Shown: piece by piece, positions 1 through 8,646 of the stretch
Layout of the letters: every line of letters begins with the position of its first letter
How positions within the stretch are numbered: position 1 is the first letter of the stretch
DNA from: Brevibacillus sp.
GTDB lineage: Bacteria > Bacillota > Bacilli > Brevibacillales > Brevibacillaceae
Length of the DNA stretch: 64,000 bases
NCBI GenBank assembly: GCA_017656235.1
Contig: JACDOF010000006.1
Coordinates: 1-64,000 of the forward strand
Reading direction: 5' to 3'
Program-made: the position numbers and the translations under genes
The notes under the pieces: generated by a model
Told to the model about the DNA's origin: nothing
The model's input: the letters and a program-made list of their open reading frames with translations, nothing else
Database searches by the model: none

Positions 1-56
1 TATTAGGCACGCCGCCAGCGTTCGTCCTGAGCCAGGATCAAACTCTCCAAAAAAGT
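1..56 (-). rRNA. rrs: 16S ribosomal RNA, 5' end (partial)
   Basis: The reverse complement carries the universal 16S start (AGAGTTTGATCCTGGCTCAG) followed by the conserved bacterial continuation, and it runs off the left edge. The mature 5' end is placed near 56 by comparison with Bacillales 16S genes, which begin a few bases before GGAGAGTTTG. The rRNA operon is transcribed leftwards, so only about 55 bases are in the window. Identity is certain; the exact end is approximate. Confidence 0.95.
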
Positions 57-103
57 ACATATCATTTAATGATGATCCTTGACGCGGGCTTGGATTCTAT
101 CTG

Positions 104-116
104 GTTTTCAAGGAAC
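104..116 (-). promoter_or_regulatory. boxA-like rRNA antitermination site
   Basis: On the minus strand the 16S leader contains GTTCCTTGAAAAC, close to the boxA-like motif (TGTTCTTTGAAAAC) found before 16S and 23S genes of Bacillales. It lies between the rrn promoter and the 16S start, as expected for a Nus-factor loading site. The role is inferred from sequence similarity and position. Confidence 0.5.
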
Positions 117-171
117 TCTTGCCAACTAAAAAACCTAAAATCAACCATCACCTTCAGAGGCGACGCTTATT

Positions 172-200
172 AATATAGCATAGCATAACATGAATTGCAA
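172..200 (-). promoter_or_regulatory. rRNA operon promoter (sigma-A type)
   Basis: Minus strand: -35 TTGCAA (195-200), a 17-base spacer and -10 TATATT (172-177), about 120 bases before the 16S start. Spacing is ideal and both boxes are close to consensus, as expected for a strong rrn promoter. The remaining DNA up to the divergent gene at 365 shows no other gene. Confidence 0.75.
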
Positions 201-364
201 CAGGAATTTAATGTGAAAAATAATCGAAAGTCAAACGGGAAATACCGAGGACTAGGAGACAGAAAAAATCCCATACAGAAGAGTAATGATATCATCATCA
301 ACTCAATAAAGCAAGGAGCACCTGCAAACCATAAAGGCAGGAAGCAATCAGGAGGAGCAGCATA

Positions 365-1054
365 ATGCGCGTAGTTAGTTACAATATTCATAGTGGAAAA
401 GACGTATGGGGCCGAAAACGGTTTGATCAGATGGCGGAAATGCTGGAACACCTGCAGGCAGACGTAATTGCGTTACAGGAAGTGCATCAAAACAACCGTT
501 ATGGATACCAAGCCGAGCAGTTGGCCCATCATCTCAATCTATGTCTGGTTTACGGTCCAGCCATACAGACCCGTGATGGATCGTACGGGAACGCCCTGTT
601 GTCCAGACTGCCGGTGATTAGCGGCAGCACGCTGCCGTTGAAAGCAAAAAGGGAGCCGCGTTCCCTGTTGAAAAGCACGCTGCTGTTCGGCGGGCAGCCG
701 ATTGACGTCTGGGTGACTCACTGCAGCCTGGACCGCCACAGCAGAACGAAGCAGCTCCAAATCATTCGACGCGAAATCGGCATGCAGTCCGCAAGGCCGC
801 TTTTGATCGCAGGTGACTTCAATACGGGCACACCCCCGCTCTCACCGCCACTCCAAGACTGCGGAGCAGAAGCCGGAGGTGCTTCGATCCCGACCATGCT
901 CACCATGTCGCGAAGGATTGATTACATCTTTGCCTCATCGGAGTGGTGCGTACAAAGCTATCAGGTATTGCCCGAGAAGTGGTCCGACCATTATCCATTG
1001 GTTGTTACGCTAACACTGTCCGGGCGGCCAGTTCCGCCATCACGTACGACTTGA
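365..1054 (+). CDS. Endonuclease/exonuclease/phosphatase (EEP) family protein
   Basis: A 229-residue hydrolase of the DNase I-like EEP fold. The N-terminus has the family strand and metal motif (SYNIHSG), then LQADVIALQEVH with the metal-binding Glu, GNALLSRLP, an AGDFNT motif (Asp and Asn of the active site) and a C-terminal SDHYPLVV with the catalytic Asp-His pair. Substrates of this family range from DNA to sphingomyelin and inositol phosphates, so the substrate here is unknown. There is no signal peptide, so it is probably cytosolic. The start is set by GGAGGAG 9 bases upstream. The 3' end overlaps the convergent phosphodiesterase gene by 50 bases. Family assignment is secure. Confidence 0.85.
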   Translation: MRVVSYNIHSGKDVWGRKRFDQMAEMLEHLQADVIALQEVHQNNRYGYQAEQLAHHLNLCLVYGPAIQTRDGSYGNALLSRLPVISGSTLPLKAKREPRSLLKSTLLFGGQPIDVWVTHCSLDRHSRTKQLQIIRREIGMQSARPLLIAGDFNTGTPPLSPPLQDCGAEAGGASIPTMLTMSRRIDYIFASSEWCVQSYQVLPEKWSDHYPLVVTLTLSGRPVPPSRTT

Positions 1055-2486
1055 TATCAACCAGCCTGGCAGGCTGGGGAAACGGACGCTTGCTGCCGGC
1101 AATGAGCAGCGGGATCAGTGAATCCTGCTTGTGAAGCGACCCATGACTCCCTCCTCCGAGATGAGTGGGCATGTTTTTTGATTTGAATTCATAACCCGGA
1201 GCGGCAGTTATCACGATCGACGGAACATCTTGTGAAAAAAGCGCGCCGTACAAGCGGGAAAAGGCGTCAGGATACGCATCAAAAAAAACGACACCGGTAT
1301 CCGATCGATGAAGATCCAGCACCTCCCCCTCCCCATCAACCGTCCATGAGTTGCCATAGCAGTCTCGCAAAGAACCGCCCCGGCGAAACGAAAGCACGCC
1401 GTTTTCACCGCCCCGCATCACTTTGACCCATTCCCGCTCCTTCCAGGCAATCAAATCGATGCGCCGGTCCATGGATACCGCCTGAATCACTTGAGGAAGG
1501 AGTTCATCTCGCAGCGGATAAAGATATGCCATTCGCTCATTGTTGCAAATCACCAACTCATCACCTTGAACATGGGCTGATTCCAGGCGGTGAATGGCAA
1601 ACGGTGACAACAGGTGGTCAAGGTCGATATCATGTTGTTCAGTCGAACCGATCACAGTCTGGCCGTGGTCGCTTACCAGTATGATCACGTTTTTCTCCAG
1701 AGCCTGCTCCCACGAATCAAATGTTTGGAGAAAACGAACAAGCTGTTTATCCACAGCGGCCAGGTGCTCTTCCGCCAGATGAGGCGACTTGTGTACCATG
1801 TGGTCGTTATCCGGCAGATAAACCAGTGTAAAGTCTGGCTGTCTGCCGCTTCGTACAATCTCGATCAGGACGTCAATGGCGTAAGAATCGTTGATCCCGA
1901 GAGAGGATGCGAACGACTGTGACCAATTCCAGGGTACTTCCCGGAAAATGGCAGGTTTCACCAATGTTCCCATGGAAAAGATGGTTGGTCCGCTTACCAT
2001 CTCGTTCATGGAAAATCCGGTAACGGCATTCACTACGAAGGGAAGATGTACCTTGTGCCGTACGAGGCCGCGGTGTGCAATCACATTGATCGAACCGGAC
2101 GTATATCCCATCTCCTCCAGTTCCTCGTGAATCGTCCGTACCTCTTTGCTTAAATGACGCTCGTTCATGTCATAGATGGCATTCCGGACACACTGCACCA
2201 ACCCCATCGAAAGGATGGGCCAGGCGCCGTTGATGTAGTTGACCATCTTTCTTTCTGCAGGATCGTACCAGATTAACCCCGGAACTTTATGCCGGTCTGG
2301 ATATTCTCCGGTGATGAGGGAACAATCAATCGAAGCGGTCATTGTCGGGAAGACAGTGACACAATCGGGAATCAGCTGACCATGCTGATAAAGGAATTGA
2401 AAAGCGGGGGCTTTATCCTTCTTCATACAGTTGATCAGCACATCTGGCATCATCGAATCAATAAGGAAAAGAAGTACTTTTTTCAT
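1005..2486 (-). CDS. Type I phosphodiesterase / nucleotide pyrophosphatase (alkaline phosphatase superfamily)
   Basis: A 493-residue metal-dependent phosphohydrolase of the nucleotide pyrophosphatase/phosphodiesterase family. Visible motifs are an N-terminal LFLIDSMMPD (first metal Asp), PTMTAS (Thr nucleophile region), SLITGEYPDRHKVPG, YLPDNDHMVHK (Asp/His metal ligands), ILVSDHGQT (DHG) and a late HLGGGSHG His. These complete a two-zinc site. I choose the ATG at 2486 because CCTCCT (AGGAGG on the coding strand) lies 7 bases upstream; the open frame extends further without a ribosome site. There is no clear export signal. The physiological substrate is unknown. It ends inside the convergent EEP gene. 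Confidence 0.85.
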   Translation of the reverse strand: MKKVLLFLIDSMMPDVLINCMKKDKAPAFQFLYQHGQLIPDCVTVFPTMTASIDCSLITGEYPDRHKVPGLIWYDPAERKMVNYINGAWPILSMGLVQCVRNAIYDMNERHLSKEVRTIHEELEEMGYTSGSINVIAHRGLVRHKVHLPFVVNAVTGFSMNEMVSGPTIFSMGTLVKPAIFREVPWNWSQSFASSLGINDSYAIDVLIEIVRSGRQPDFTLVYLPDNDHMVHKSPHLAEEHLAAVDKQLVRFLQTFDSWEQALEKNVIILVSDHGQTVIGSTEQHDIDLDHLLSPFAIHRLESAHVQGDELVICNNERMAYLYPLRDELLPQVIQAVSMDRRIDLIAWKEREWVKVMRGGENGVLSFRRGGSLRDCYGNSWTVDGEGEVLDLHRSDTGVVFFDAYPDAFSRLYGALFSQDVPSIVITAAPGYEFKSKNMPTHLGGGSHGSLHKQDSLIPLLIAGSKRPFPQPARLVDIKSYVMAELAARTVLA

Positions 2487-2632
2487 GACCTTCCCTCCTG
2501 CTGACGACTTCATCTGTGTTAGTGTGGGCCAACAGGAGGTGAATATGCGGGGCAGAATACAAGTGGTCAGGCAGCCATTTGCTGTCTGACCACACCACAC
2601 GGAGCATCTCCATTATCTGTCTGCATCATCGT

Positions 2633-4168
2633 CTACTTCATGGTAAACGTAAGCGTGATCTCTTTGCCGCTCCGTTTCCACTCAATCGTGCCAGACGGAT
2701 ACGCTTTTGATTCGACAGGCGCGAAATCCACCGAAGCAGAGGTGCGATCCCCGGTCAAACTGGACAAAACGGAACCGCGGATGAACAGGGTCGCCCGCTC
2801 CGCTTCCCCCGTGAATTGAAACAGCGGAGCATATAAAGGAAACGAGACCCCGTTAATCCTCACCTCTTCTCCCGCCGTTTCACGAAGTTCGATCCGTTTT
2901 ACCCCAAGCGAAAGCAGTCCTTCGACAACTTGTGCGACATCGTCCTCAACTGCAATGTCCGGCTTCAGCCCCACCTGGTTGATCACGGTTCGCTTGGGTG
3001 TGTAGTATTCCTCCAGTGTGATTTTCAAGGCGTCCCCATCTTCCAGCGGAATGATTTGCTGCGCGCTGCCCTTGCCGTATGTCATGTTTCCGAGCAGCAC
3101 GGCGATCTCATGGTCACGAAGGGCCCCGGCCAGCAGTTCGGCCGCTGATGCTGTCCCTTCGTTGACGAGGATGCGAACCGGATACGGTACGGGACGTCCA
3201 TTGCGAACCCAGGTCTCGACCTTCACACCATTCCGGTTGACCGAATACATCAACAGTCCTTCTTCCATCAACTGACTGGCAACGTCACGTGCCGAATGCA
3301 AATAGCCGCCCCCGTTGTCCCGCAGGTCAATCAATAGTCCTTTAAGCGGAGCGCCTATTGAGATGCGATCCAGTTCATCGCGAAACTGGTACCCGGCCTC
3401 GGAACCAAACGTGCTGATGTGAATATAGCCTATATCTCCTGAAAAACGGGCCGCATTCACCTCTGGAATGGCCAGAAACGCCCTCATCAACGTGATGTCC
3501 AGCATCTGCTTTTGTTTCGGCTTGTAAACGGTGAGTACCGCGGTGCTGCCCGGCTCACCATACAGATCGTTCGGCACGTTCCCCTGATCGCCTGCTGCCT
3601 TTTTTCCATCCACAGCAAAGAGATAATCCCCTGGTTCTATGCCGGCTGCCTCTGCCGGAGAATCGGCGATGACGTCTTTAATTAACAGGTAGTCATCCGT
3701 CACGCGTAACAGCAGGCCAAATCCCACCGTCTCGTTTTCGAGATCATCCTGAAACAGACGCAGCTGCTCCGCGGTGAGAAACAGGGTGTGCGGATCGTTC
3801 AGCGTCTCCACCATTCCGTTGATCGCCCAGTGGTGCAGCTCATTCCAGCTCAACCCGTACCGTTTCCGCCATTCATCCAACTGTTCGACAAGCTCTTCGA
3901 ACGTGTCGCTGCTGGAGGTTACAACCAACTGCTTGCCTTTCATCTCGGCGACCTGTTCGGCGACATTGGACAGCGCCCCCTGCACCAACTGCTCGGCCTT
4001 GGGCCGGCTGATGTGATTTTCCAGCAGAACGTGATACACGCTTCCAATTTCCTCCAGAACCTGAGGCGGCTGCCCTGCGGCTGACAGTTTTTCTGCCCGG
4101 GCCGGCTCCCCAAACAGCAGCATGCCGACCAGGAACCATACCGTTATCAACCAATGGGGCTTATTCAC
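2633..4168 (-). CDS. Secreted S41-family (CtpA-like) serine protease with PDZ domain
   Basis: A 511-residue C-terminal processing peptidase. A hydrophobic N-terminus ending in GEPARA is a probable signal peptide. A PDZ domain follows (GFGLLL, DSPAEAAGIEPGD) and then the S41 core: LLIDLRDNGGGYLHSA, the nucleophile region NEGTASAAELLAGAL, and TYGKGSAQ with the catalytic Lys. The C-terminal part (after ELRETAGEEVRINGVSF) resembles a copper-amine-oxidase-like or stalk-type extension, uncertain. The start is GTG at 4168, preceded by AAAGGAGG inside the end of the upstream SLH gene; the two overlap by 8 bases, so they are probably translationally coupled. It likely acts outside the membrane, perhaps on the SLH partner or other surface proteins (inference). 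Confidence 0.88.
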   Translation of the reverse strand: MNKPHWLITVWFLVGMLLFGEPARAEKLSAAGQPPQVLEEIGSVYHVLLENHISRPKAEQLVQGALSNVAEQVAEMKGKQLVVTSSSDTFEELVEQLDEWRKRYGLSWNELHHWAINGMVETLNDPHTLFLTAEQLRLFQDDLENETVGFGLLLRVTDDYLLIKDVIADSPAEAAGIEPGDYLFAVDGKKAAGDQGNVPNDLYGEPGSTAVLTVYKPKQKQMLDITLMRAFLAIPEVNAARFSGDIGYIHISTFGSEAGYQFRDELDRISIGAPLKGLLIDLRDNGGGYLHSARDVASQLMEEGLLMYSVNRNGVKVETWVRNGRPVPYPVRILVNEGTASAAELLAGALRDHEIAVLLGNMTYGKGSAQQIIPLEDGDALKITLEEYYTPKRTVINQVGLKPDIAVEDDVAQVVEGLLSLGVKRIELRETAGEEVRINGVSFPLYAPLFQFTGEAERATLFIRGSVLSSLTGDRTSASVDFAPVESKAYPSGTIEWKRSGKEITLTFTMK

Positions 4169-6167
4169 GAGATAGACCTCCTTTCCGCACAGCCGCAGGC
4201 AGTTCAATCTGCTGATTGTCCACGGTACGATAGGTTTCTTCTCCAAGGTAGGAGATGTACTCGCCCGAGTCATACATCTCTTCGTAACGCCAGACACGCT
4301 TGGTCAGCATGCCGCTCTCTCGATCGAGATAATACTTGGTAACAAAGGCAGGAACATTTGTCAGCCTCCCACCGTCGACGGAAAGATCTTCTGACTTGCT
4401 GACCAGCGCATTGGCGGGAATCCACTCCGTGATCACATCGTACCTGTTTCCTCGCTGGAGCAGGTAACGGGCGTGCAGCATGTTCAGCCGTTCCGGCACT
4501 GACAGCGAATCGACCCATTCATGGACGTACTCGATGGAGCCGCCATGTTCCACTTGCCAGCTCGCCGTATCGTAGTCGTACCTGTACAACCGCTCAGCTG
4601 CCAGGTCTTTGTACATCTCCATTTTTTGCAGGATCAGCTTGTCTGGTGCCTGATACACGCCTGTCAGATGGCTTAGCCGATTTCGCTGGTCGAGCTGGTG
4701 TACGTATCGAAAGATGTAGCCGCCAAGCACCGACTCACCTTCAATCTCTACTCCTGGCATTTCCTCCAATCGGGTTATGGAAGCAGCCAACCGTTCAGCC
4801 ACCTCATGTTGCTGGCTGATCAATGCCAGCTCACGCTCAAGAGCGGACAGCGTCCCCGGCTCAAGATGTCCTGCTTCACGCGCCTGCCCCAACAGCTTCT
4901 TGGCTTCTTCCAGGCGACCATCGGCAATGAGATAATGCAGAGCATTGGTCAATCCTTCTGGTGAAGCCGTAAGCTGCAGATAACGCTCCAACGCCTGCTC
5001 TTTTGCCCCGCTTCTCATCTCCATAGCGGCAAGGTAGAGGGAAAAATCAAGCCATTCGGCAGAGCCTGACTGCAGCGTGTCCAGATAAGGAAGCAGATGA
5101 TCCAGACTGTCTTTATACACGGTAGGCTGCTCCCCTTCCAACTGAAGGGCAAGGTCGTATACATTGGCCATCAGCAATCGAAGCACTTCAGGTACCGCTT
5201 TGTTCGCCGCAAAATACTCGTCAATGGCCCGCCGGGCGTGGAGCATGTTTTCTGAAAGTGGAGTATCCTGGTCCCAGCTCAAGTAGTATTGAACTCCTAG
5301 CTGGTTGGAGAACGAAGTAGCAGCCAGTTTGCGCAAGCGGGCAAATCCCCATTCTTCCCCGGCCAAAACCGCCTCCACCGCCTCCCGATAGGTCCGCCGA
5401 ACCAAGGGCGTCTCCTCACTCATGTAAGCGTCAAACAACGGGAACAGATCTGAAATGTTGTGAACCAACGGAAATTTCTGTCCATGGTAGTCAAGCAGGG
5501 GCAAGGGGAAATCTTTTTCCAGCACTTCATTCAACCGGACGGCCAGAGCAGCTGCTTCGCCACGCTTGATTTGTTTCTCATCCGTCCCGGAAAACGGTTC
5601 CCCGCTGCCATCCTGTCCCGTCGTTTGGTTGTAGAGTTCAAAGATGCGAAGCAGTTGCCCCGCTTCTTCACGAGTTATGGGCTGGTTGGGGTGGAGTCGT
5701 CCGCCGGGGAATACCTCCTCCAAGGCGCCGGGCCCATACAGCCGTTCCATCACCAGCGAAACGCGAAGCACCGACGGATACATCCAGGTCAGGCGGTCCA
5801 CATCGACGTAAGGGAGATAAGGTTCGCGGAATCCTTCCCCCCAACCGTACTGGTCGTATTCGGTCAAAAGCGTAAGCGGAAACAAGCGATGCTCAGCCGT
5901 TAACAAGAGACGATCCAACAGCACGATGAACTCTGCCCGGGTCATGGGCCGATCCGGTTCAAACCGGTTGGAGCCGTCCACACCGCCTAACAATCCCATC
6001 TGATAACTGCGCAAGATGGCTTCTTTCGCCCAATGATGCTCAACATCTTCAAACTGCTCTGATAGCTCCTGTTCTGCCCAAACGGAAGGAATCCATGAGG
6101 CTGCAAGCATGAGCGGCAAAAACAGGCAGGTAAAAAGCCAATTGGTAAGTCTCCGTTTCGTTTGCAC
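4161..6167 (-). CDS. S-layer homology (SLH) domain surface protein
   Basis: A 668-residue exported protein. After a signal peptide (hydrophobic stretch ending SVWAEQ) there is a clear SLH repeat (FEDVEHHWAKEAI ... FEPDRPMTRAEF) and a second, more degenerate one (YVDVDRLTWMYP ... LHPNQPITREEAGQLL). SLH repeats bind pyruvylated secondary cell-wall polymer, so the protein is probably wall-attached. The remaining 450 residues are mostly helical with no domain I recognise, and the end (YEEMYDSGEYISYLGEETY) looks beta-rich. The start is a GTG at 6167 with AGGAGG 6 bases upstream; a nearer ATG is in another frame. It is coupled to the S41 protease downstream and starts 10 bases after the zinc-ribbon gene. 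Confidence 0.85.
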   Translation of the reverse strand: MQTKRRLTNWLFTCLFLPLMLAASWIPSVWAEQELSEQFEDVEHHWAKEAILRSYQMGLLGGVDGSNRFEPDRPMTRAEFIVLLDRLLLTAEHRLFPLTLLTEYDQYGWGEGFREPYLPYVDVDRLTWMYPSVLRVSLVMERLYGPGALEEVFPGGRLHPNQPITREEAGQLLRIFELYNQTTGQDGSGEPFSGTDEKQIKRGEAAALAVRLNEVLEKDFPLPLLDYHGQKFPLVHNISDLFPLFDAYMSEETPLVRRTYREAVEAVLAGEEWGFARLRKLAATSFSNQLGVQYYLSWDQDTPLSENMLHARRAIDEYFAANKAVPEVLRLLMANVYDLALQLEGEQPTVYKDSLDHLLPYLDTLQSGSAEWLDFSLYLAAMEMRSGAKEQALERYLQLTASPEGLTNALHYLIADGRLEEAKKLLGQAREAGHLEPGTLSALERELALISQQHEVAERLAASITRLEEMPGVEIEGESVLGGYIFRYVHQLDQRNRLSHLTGVYQAPDKLILQKMEMYKDLAAERLYRYDYDTASWQVEHGGSIEYVHEWVDSLSVPERLNMLHARYLLQRGNRYDVITEWIPANALVSKSEDLSVDGGRLTNVPAFVTKYYLDRESGMLTKRVWRYEEMYDSGEYISYLGEETYRTVDNQQIELPAAVRKGGLSRE

Positions 6168-6177
6168 ACCATTCCTC

Positions 6178-6675
6178 CTAGACAAGAATGCGCCCACATT
6201 CATCACAATAGACAAGCTCTCTGGCCCGTCTCCACTCGGCCAGTTTGCTCAAGGAGAGGGTCAGGTTGCAGCCGGTACACGACTTGTTGCGCACTTCCAC
6301 GATGGGCTGTCGCTTGATGGCGGCCACCCGCTCGTAAGCAGCAAGCAACTGCTGATCCAAGTCATCCTCCAGTTGGCTTTTTTCCCAAAGGTGCCGCTGA
6401 ATCTCCTGGTGCACTACCGCCTCCCTGTCCACCCGCCATTGCAAAAAATCCTCCCAGGCCCGTCTTGCCATATACAGTTCCTGCTCCAGCAGCATTCTGG
6501 CAATTTGCTGTTCGGGCTCATCCGAAACAGGAGCTTCCCTCATTTTTTGTTCCAGGCGGGCAACAGCATCCCGCAACCGGTGTTCTTCCGCCTCCAGATC
6601 AGCGAGGGCCTGTTCCGCCTTGGTCAACTTTTCCTTGGCGAGATGCCATCTCCACAAACGTTTCGCCGCAATCAT
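6178..6675 (-). CDS. C4-type zinc-ribbon coiled-coil protein
   Basis: A 165-residue protein with an N-terminal long helical coiled coil (EKLTKAEQALADLEAEEHRLRDAV and following) and a C-terminal zinc ribbon made of CTGCN ... YCDECGRIL, two CxxC pairs. This architecture matches the PF02591 family (zf-RING_7), often encoded next to Nif3-like genes in many bacteria, which is also the case here. Members are thought to bind nucleic acid or ribosome-associated partners; the function here is unproven. Family members are often about 230-240 residues, so this copy is short at the N-terminus. Confidence 0.8.
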   Translation of the reverse strand: MIAAKRLWRWHLAKEKLTKAEQALADLEAEEHRLRDAVARLEQKMREAPVSDEPEQQIARMLLEQELYMARRAWEDFLQWRVDREAVVHQEIQRHLWEKSQLEDDLDQQLLAAYERVAAIKRQPIVEVRNKSCTGCNLTLSLSKLAEWRRARELVYCDECGRILV

Positions 6676-6694
6676 CCAGTTCCCCGCTTTCCTT

Positions 6695-7810
6695 TTACAA
6701 GAATTGGAAGGGATCGGTAGGGGTTGCCGAGGCCGTTACTTCTGTCTGATACCCATCGGCATCAAGGCGTTTCGCCAGGTAATCAGCCAACTTCTGCTTC
6801 ATGATTTTTTCGATGTTGTGTCCGGCATCAATCAGACGCAGACCGTCGGCCATGGCATCGTGAGCAATATGGTAGTATATGTCCCCGGTGATCAGGACAT
6901 CTGCCCCGCGGAAGGCCGCCTTGCTGACGAAAGAGTTGCCGTCTCCCCCGACTACTGCCACTTTTTGCACGGAGTCGTCCAGGTTGCCGACGACGCGCAG
7001 CCCGCCCAACGAAAAGCGTTCCTTGACTGTAAGCGCAAGCTGGCGCAGCGTCAACGGCTCGGGCAGCCGCCCGATCCGCCCGATTCCGAAGCGCTTCCCG
7101 GGCAAATCGAGCGGGTAAAGATCAAACGCTGCTTCCTCATATGGATGCGCTTTTTTCATCGCTTGTACAACTGCTGATTGTGCAGTGGCAGGCAAAATCG
7201 TCTCCAATCTGACTTCTTCAACCTTTTCCAGCCGTCCCTCTGCTCCTATGTAGGGATTGGTTCCCTCACGCGGCATGAATGTACCTGTACCAACCACCTG
7301 AAAGGTGCAGTGACTGTAGTTGCCGATCCAGCCCGCACCCGCCTCGGAAATCGCCTGCATCACACCTTCGCAGTGAGAAACGGGCACGTAGACAACCAGT
7401 TTTTTGTACGGTTCTTCGTGCGCCGGATCGAGCACCTCCACATCCGTCAACCCGATCATTTCAGCCAGCCAATCGTTCAGTCCCCCAGAGGCAGCGTCCA
7501 GATTGGTATGTACCGTATAAACGGCGATGTCGTGCTTCAACAACTTCTCATATAGACGCCCTGCCGGCAGGTCGGTGCGCAAATGCTTGAGCGGCCTGAA
7601 TATTACCGCGTGGTGGGCAATGATCAAATCTGCTTCCTGCTCTATGGCTTCCTCCACCACTTCCTCCAGCACATCAAGCGCGACCATAACCTTGCGGATC
7701 GGTTTTTGCAGCGTGCCCACGTGCAACCCGATTTTATCCCCCTCTACAGCCAGCCATTTTGGAGCAAGTTCTTCCACGTAACGAATTACCGTTTGTCCGT
7801 TTGCAAACAT
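6695..7810 (-). CDS. yqfO: Nif3-like dinuclear metal centre protein (YqfO type)
   Basis: A 371-residue Nif3/YqfO protein. The two halves of the Nif3 fold show [11 protein letters not shown] (two His metal ligands), [13 protein letters not shown] and, near the end, [27 protein letters not shown], which together form the di-metal site. Between them (roughly residues 130-240) is the PII/CutA-like insert typical of Bacillales YqfO ([21 protein letters not shown]). The biochemical role of the family is unsettled; older annotation as GTP cyclohydrolase I type 2 is weakly supported. The ATG has GAGGTGG upstream. It overlaps trmK by 25 bases, as in B. subtilis where trmK and yqfO are adjacent. Confidence 0.9.
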   Translation of the reverse strand: MFANGQTVIRYVEELAPKWLAVEGDKIGLHVGTLQKPIRKVMVALDVLEEVVEEAIEQEADLIIAHHAVIFRPLKHLRTDLPAGRLYEKLLKHDIAVYTVHTNLDAASGGLNDWLAEMIGLTDVEVLDPAHEEPYKKLVVYVPVSHCEGVMQAISEAGAGWIGNYSHCTFQVVGTGTFMPREGTNPYIGAEGRLEKVEEVRLETILPATAQSAVVQAMKKAHPYEEAAFDLYPLDLPGKRFGIGRIGRLPEPLTLRQLALTVKERFSLGGLRVVGNLDDSVQKVAVVGGDGNSFVSKAAFRGADVLITGDIYYHIAHDAMADGLRLIDAGHNIEKIMKQKLADYLAKRLDADGYQTEVTASATPTDPFQFL

Positions 7811-8523
7811 GTAACCACCTCATCGATCCAATCCAATTCTTGCTTGATTTGCCGAGCGCGCTCTTTCGCCTGGGGACTACGGGAATGGGCCAACTGGCTC
7901 AGGATTTTGGCATGTTTCTCCCGTTCACGCCCCCAACGCTTGGCCAAAAGCGGCGGTTTGTCCCGCCATAAATGCGGACCTAAGCGAAGCAATTCCGCAA
8001 TTGGCCGCTCCTGATCCCGGTATGGTTTGTCCCCCTCGCCCGGTTCGGCTACCAGAATTTCGTACAAGACGCCATCCTCTTCCAGAATTGACTCCGCAAC
8101 AAGCTCCCAGTCATTTTGCAAAAGCCACTCCCGGACGAGTTCTTCGCCTACGTTGGGCTGCAGAATCAAACGGCGGACGCCGGGCAGTTTCGCCTTCCCC
8201 CGCTCCAAAATGGATGCGATCAACTGTCCACCCATGCCGGCTATACAGATGACTTCCACTTCGCCTGGTTCCAGTACCTCCAGTCCATCACCCCTGCGGA
8301 CCGAGGCCCGTCCCTCCGCAGTCGCCCTGGCCAGCTGCTGCCGGGCGGCGCGGTACGGGCCCTCATTCAATTCACCGGCCACGACAAAGGATGCCATCCC
8401 GCTGTTGAGGAGGTAAGCGGCCAAAAGGGCATGATCGGAACCGATGTCGGCCACTCGTGCCCCTGCCGGACAGTATGCGGCAATTTTGTGAAGTCGTTCT
8501 GAGATGGTAACCGTCATTGCCAT
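7786..8523 (-). CDS. trmK: tRNA (adenine(22)-N1)-methyltransferase TrmK
   Basis: A 245-residue SAM-dependent methyltransferase that makes m1A22 in tRNA. The Rossmann motif I is [15 protein letters not shown], followed by [12 protein letters not shown], a RRGDGLEVL and the motif IV-like [15 protein letters not shown] characteristic of TrmK (YqfN). The C-terminal half is helical. The start is uncertain between ATG codons at 8523 and 8517, both behind GGAAGGTG; an upstream ATG at 8544 lacks a ribosome site. Downstream it overlaps the Nif3-like gene. The sigA-trmK-yqfO neighbourhood is conserved in Bacillales, but here an acyl-CoA dehydrogenase and a membrane protein intervene. Confidence 0.9.
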   Translation of the reverse strand: MAMTVTISERLHKIAAYCPAGARVADIGSDHALLAAYLLNSGMASFVVAGELNEGPYRAARQQLARATAEGRASVRRGDGLEVLEPGEVEVICIAGMGGQLIASILERGKAKLPGVRRLILQPNVGEELVREWLLQNDWELVAESILEEDGVLYEILVAEPGEGDKPYRDQERPIAELLRLGPHLWRDKPPLLAKRWGREREKHAKILSQLAHSRSPQAKERARQIKQELDWIDEVVTCLQTDKR

Positions 8524-8590
8524 ATTCACCTTCCGTCTTTCCATCGTGTCTATTCTACCCTATTTCCCCATGAAAGCCCAACGTAAAAAA

Positions 8591-8633
8591 ATCGCAAAAA
8601 ACCCCTGTCTTCACCGATGGAAGAAAGGGGTTT
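8591..8633 (-). terminator. Rho-independent terminator of the acyl-CoA dehydrogenase gene
   Basis: AAACCCCT (8599-8606) pairs with AGGGGTTT (8626-8633), and further pairing (CTTC/GAAG) extends the stem. On the minus strand the stem is followed by TTTTTTGCGATTTTTTT. It sits just after the dehydrogenase stop. Confidence 0.85.
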
Positions 8634-8646
8634 GTCAAAAATTCTG

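Noticed and set aside
170-451. 93-residue minus-strand frame over the rRNA promoter
   Set aside because: Overlaps the rrn promoter and the start of the EEP gene; not plausible as a protein.
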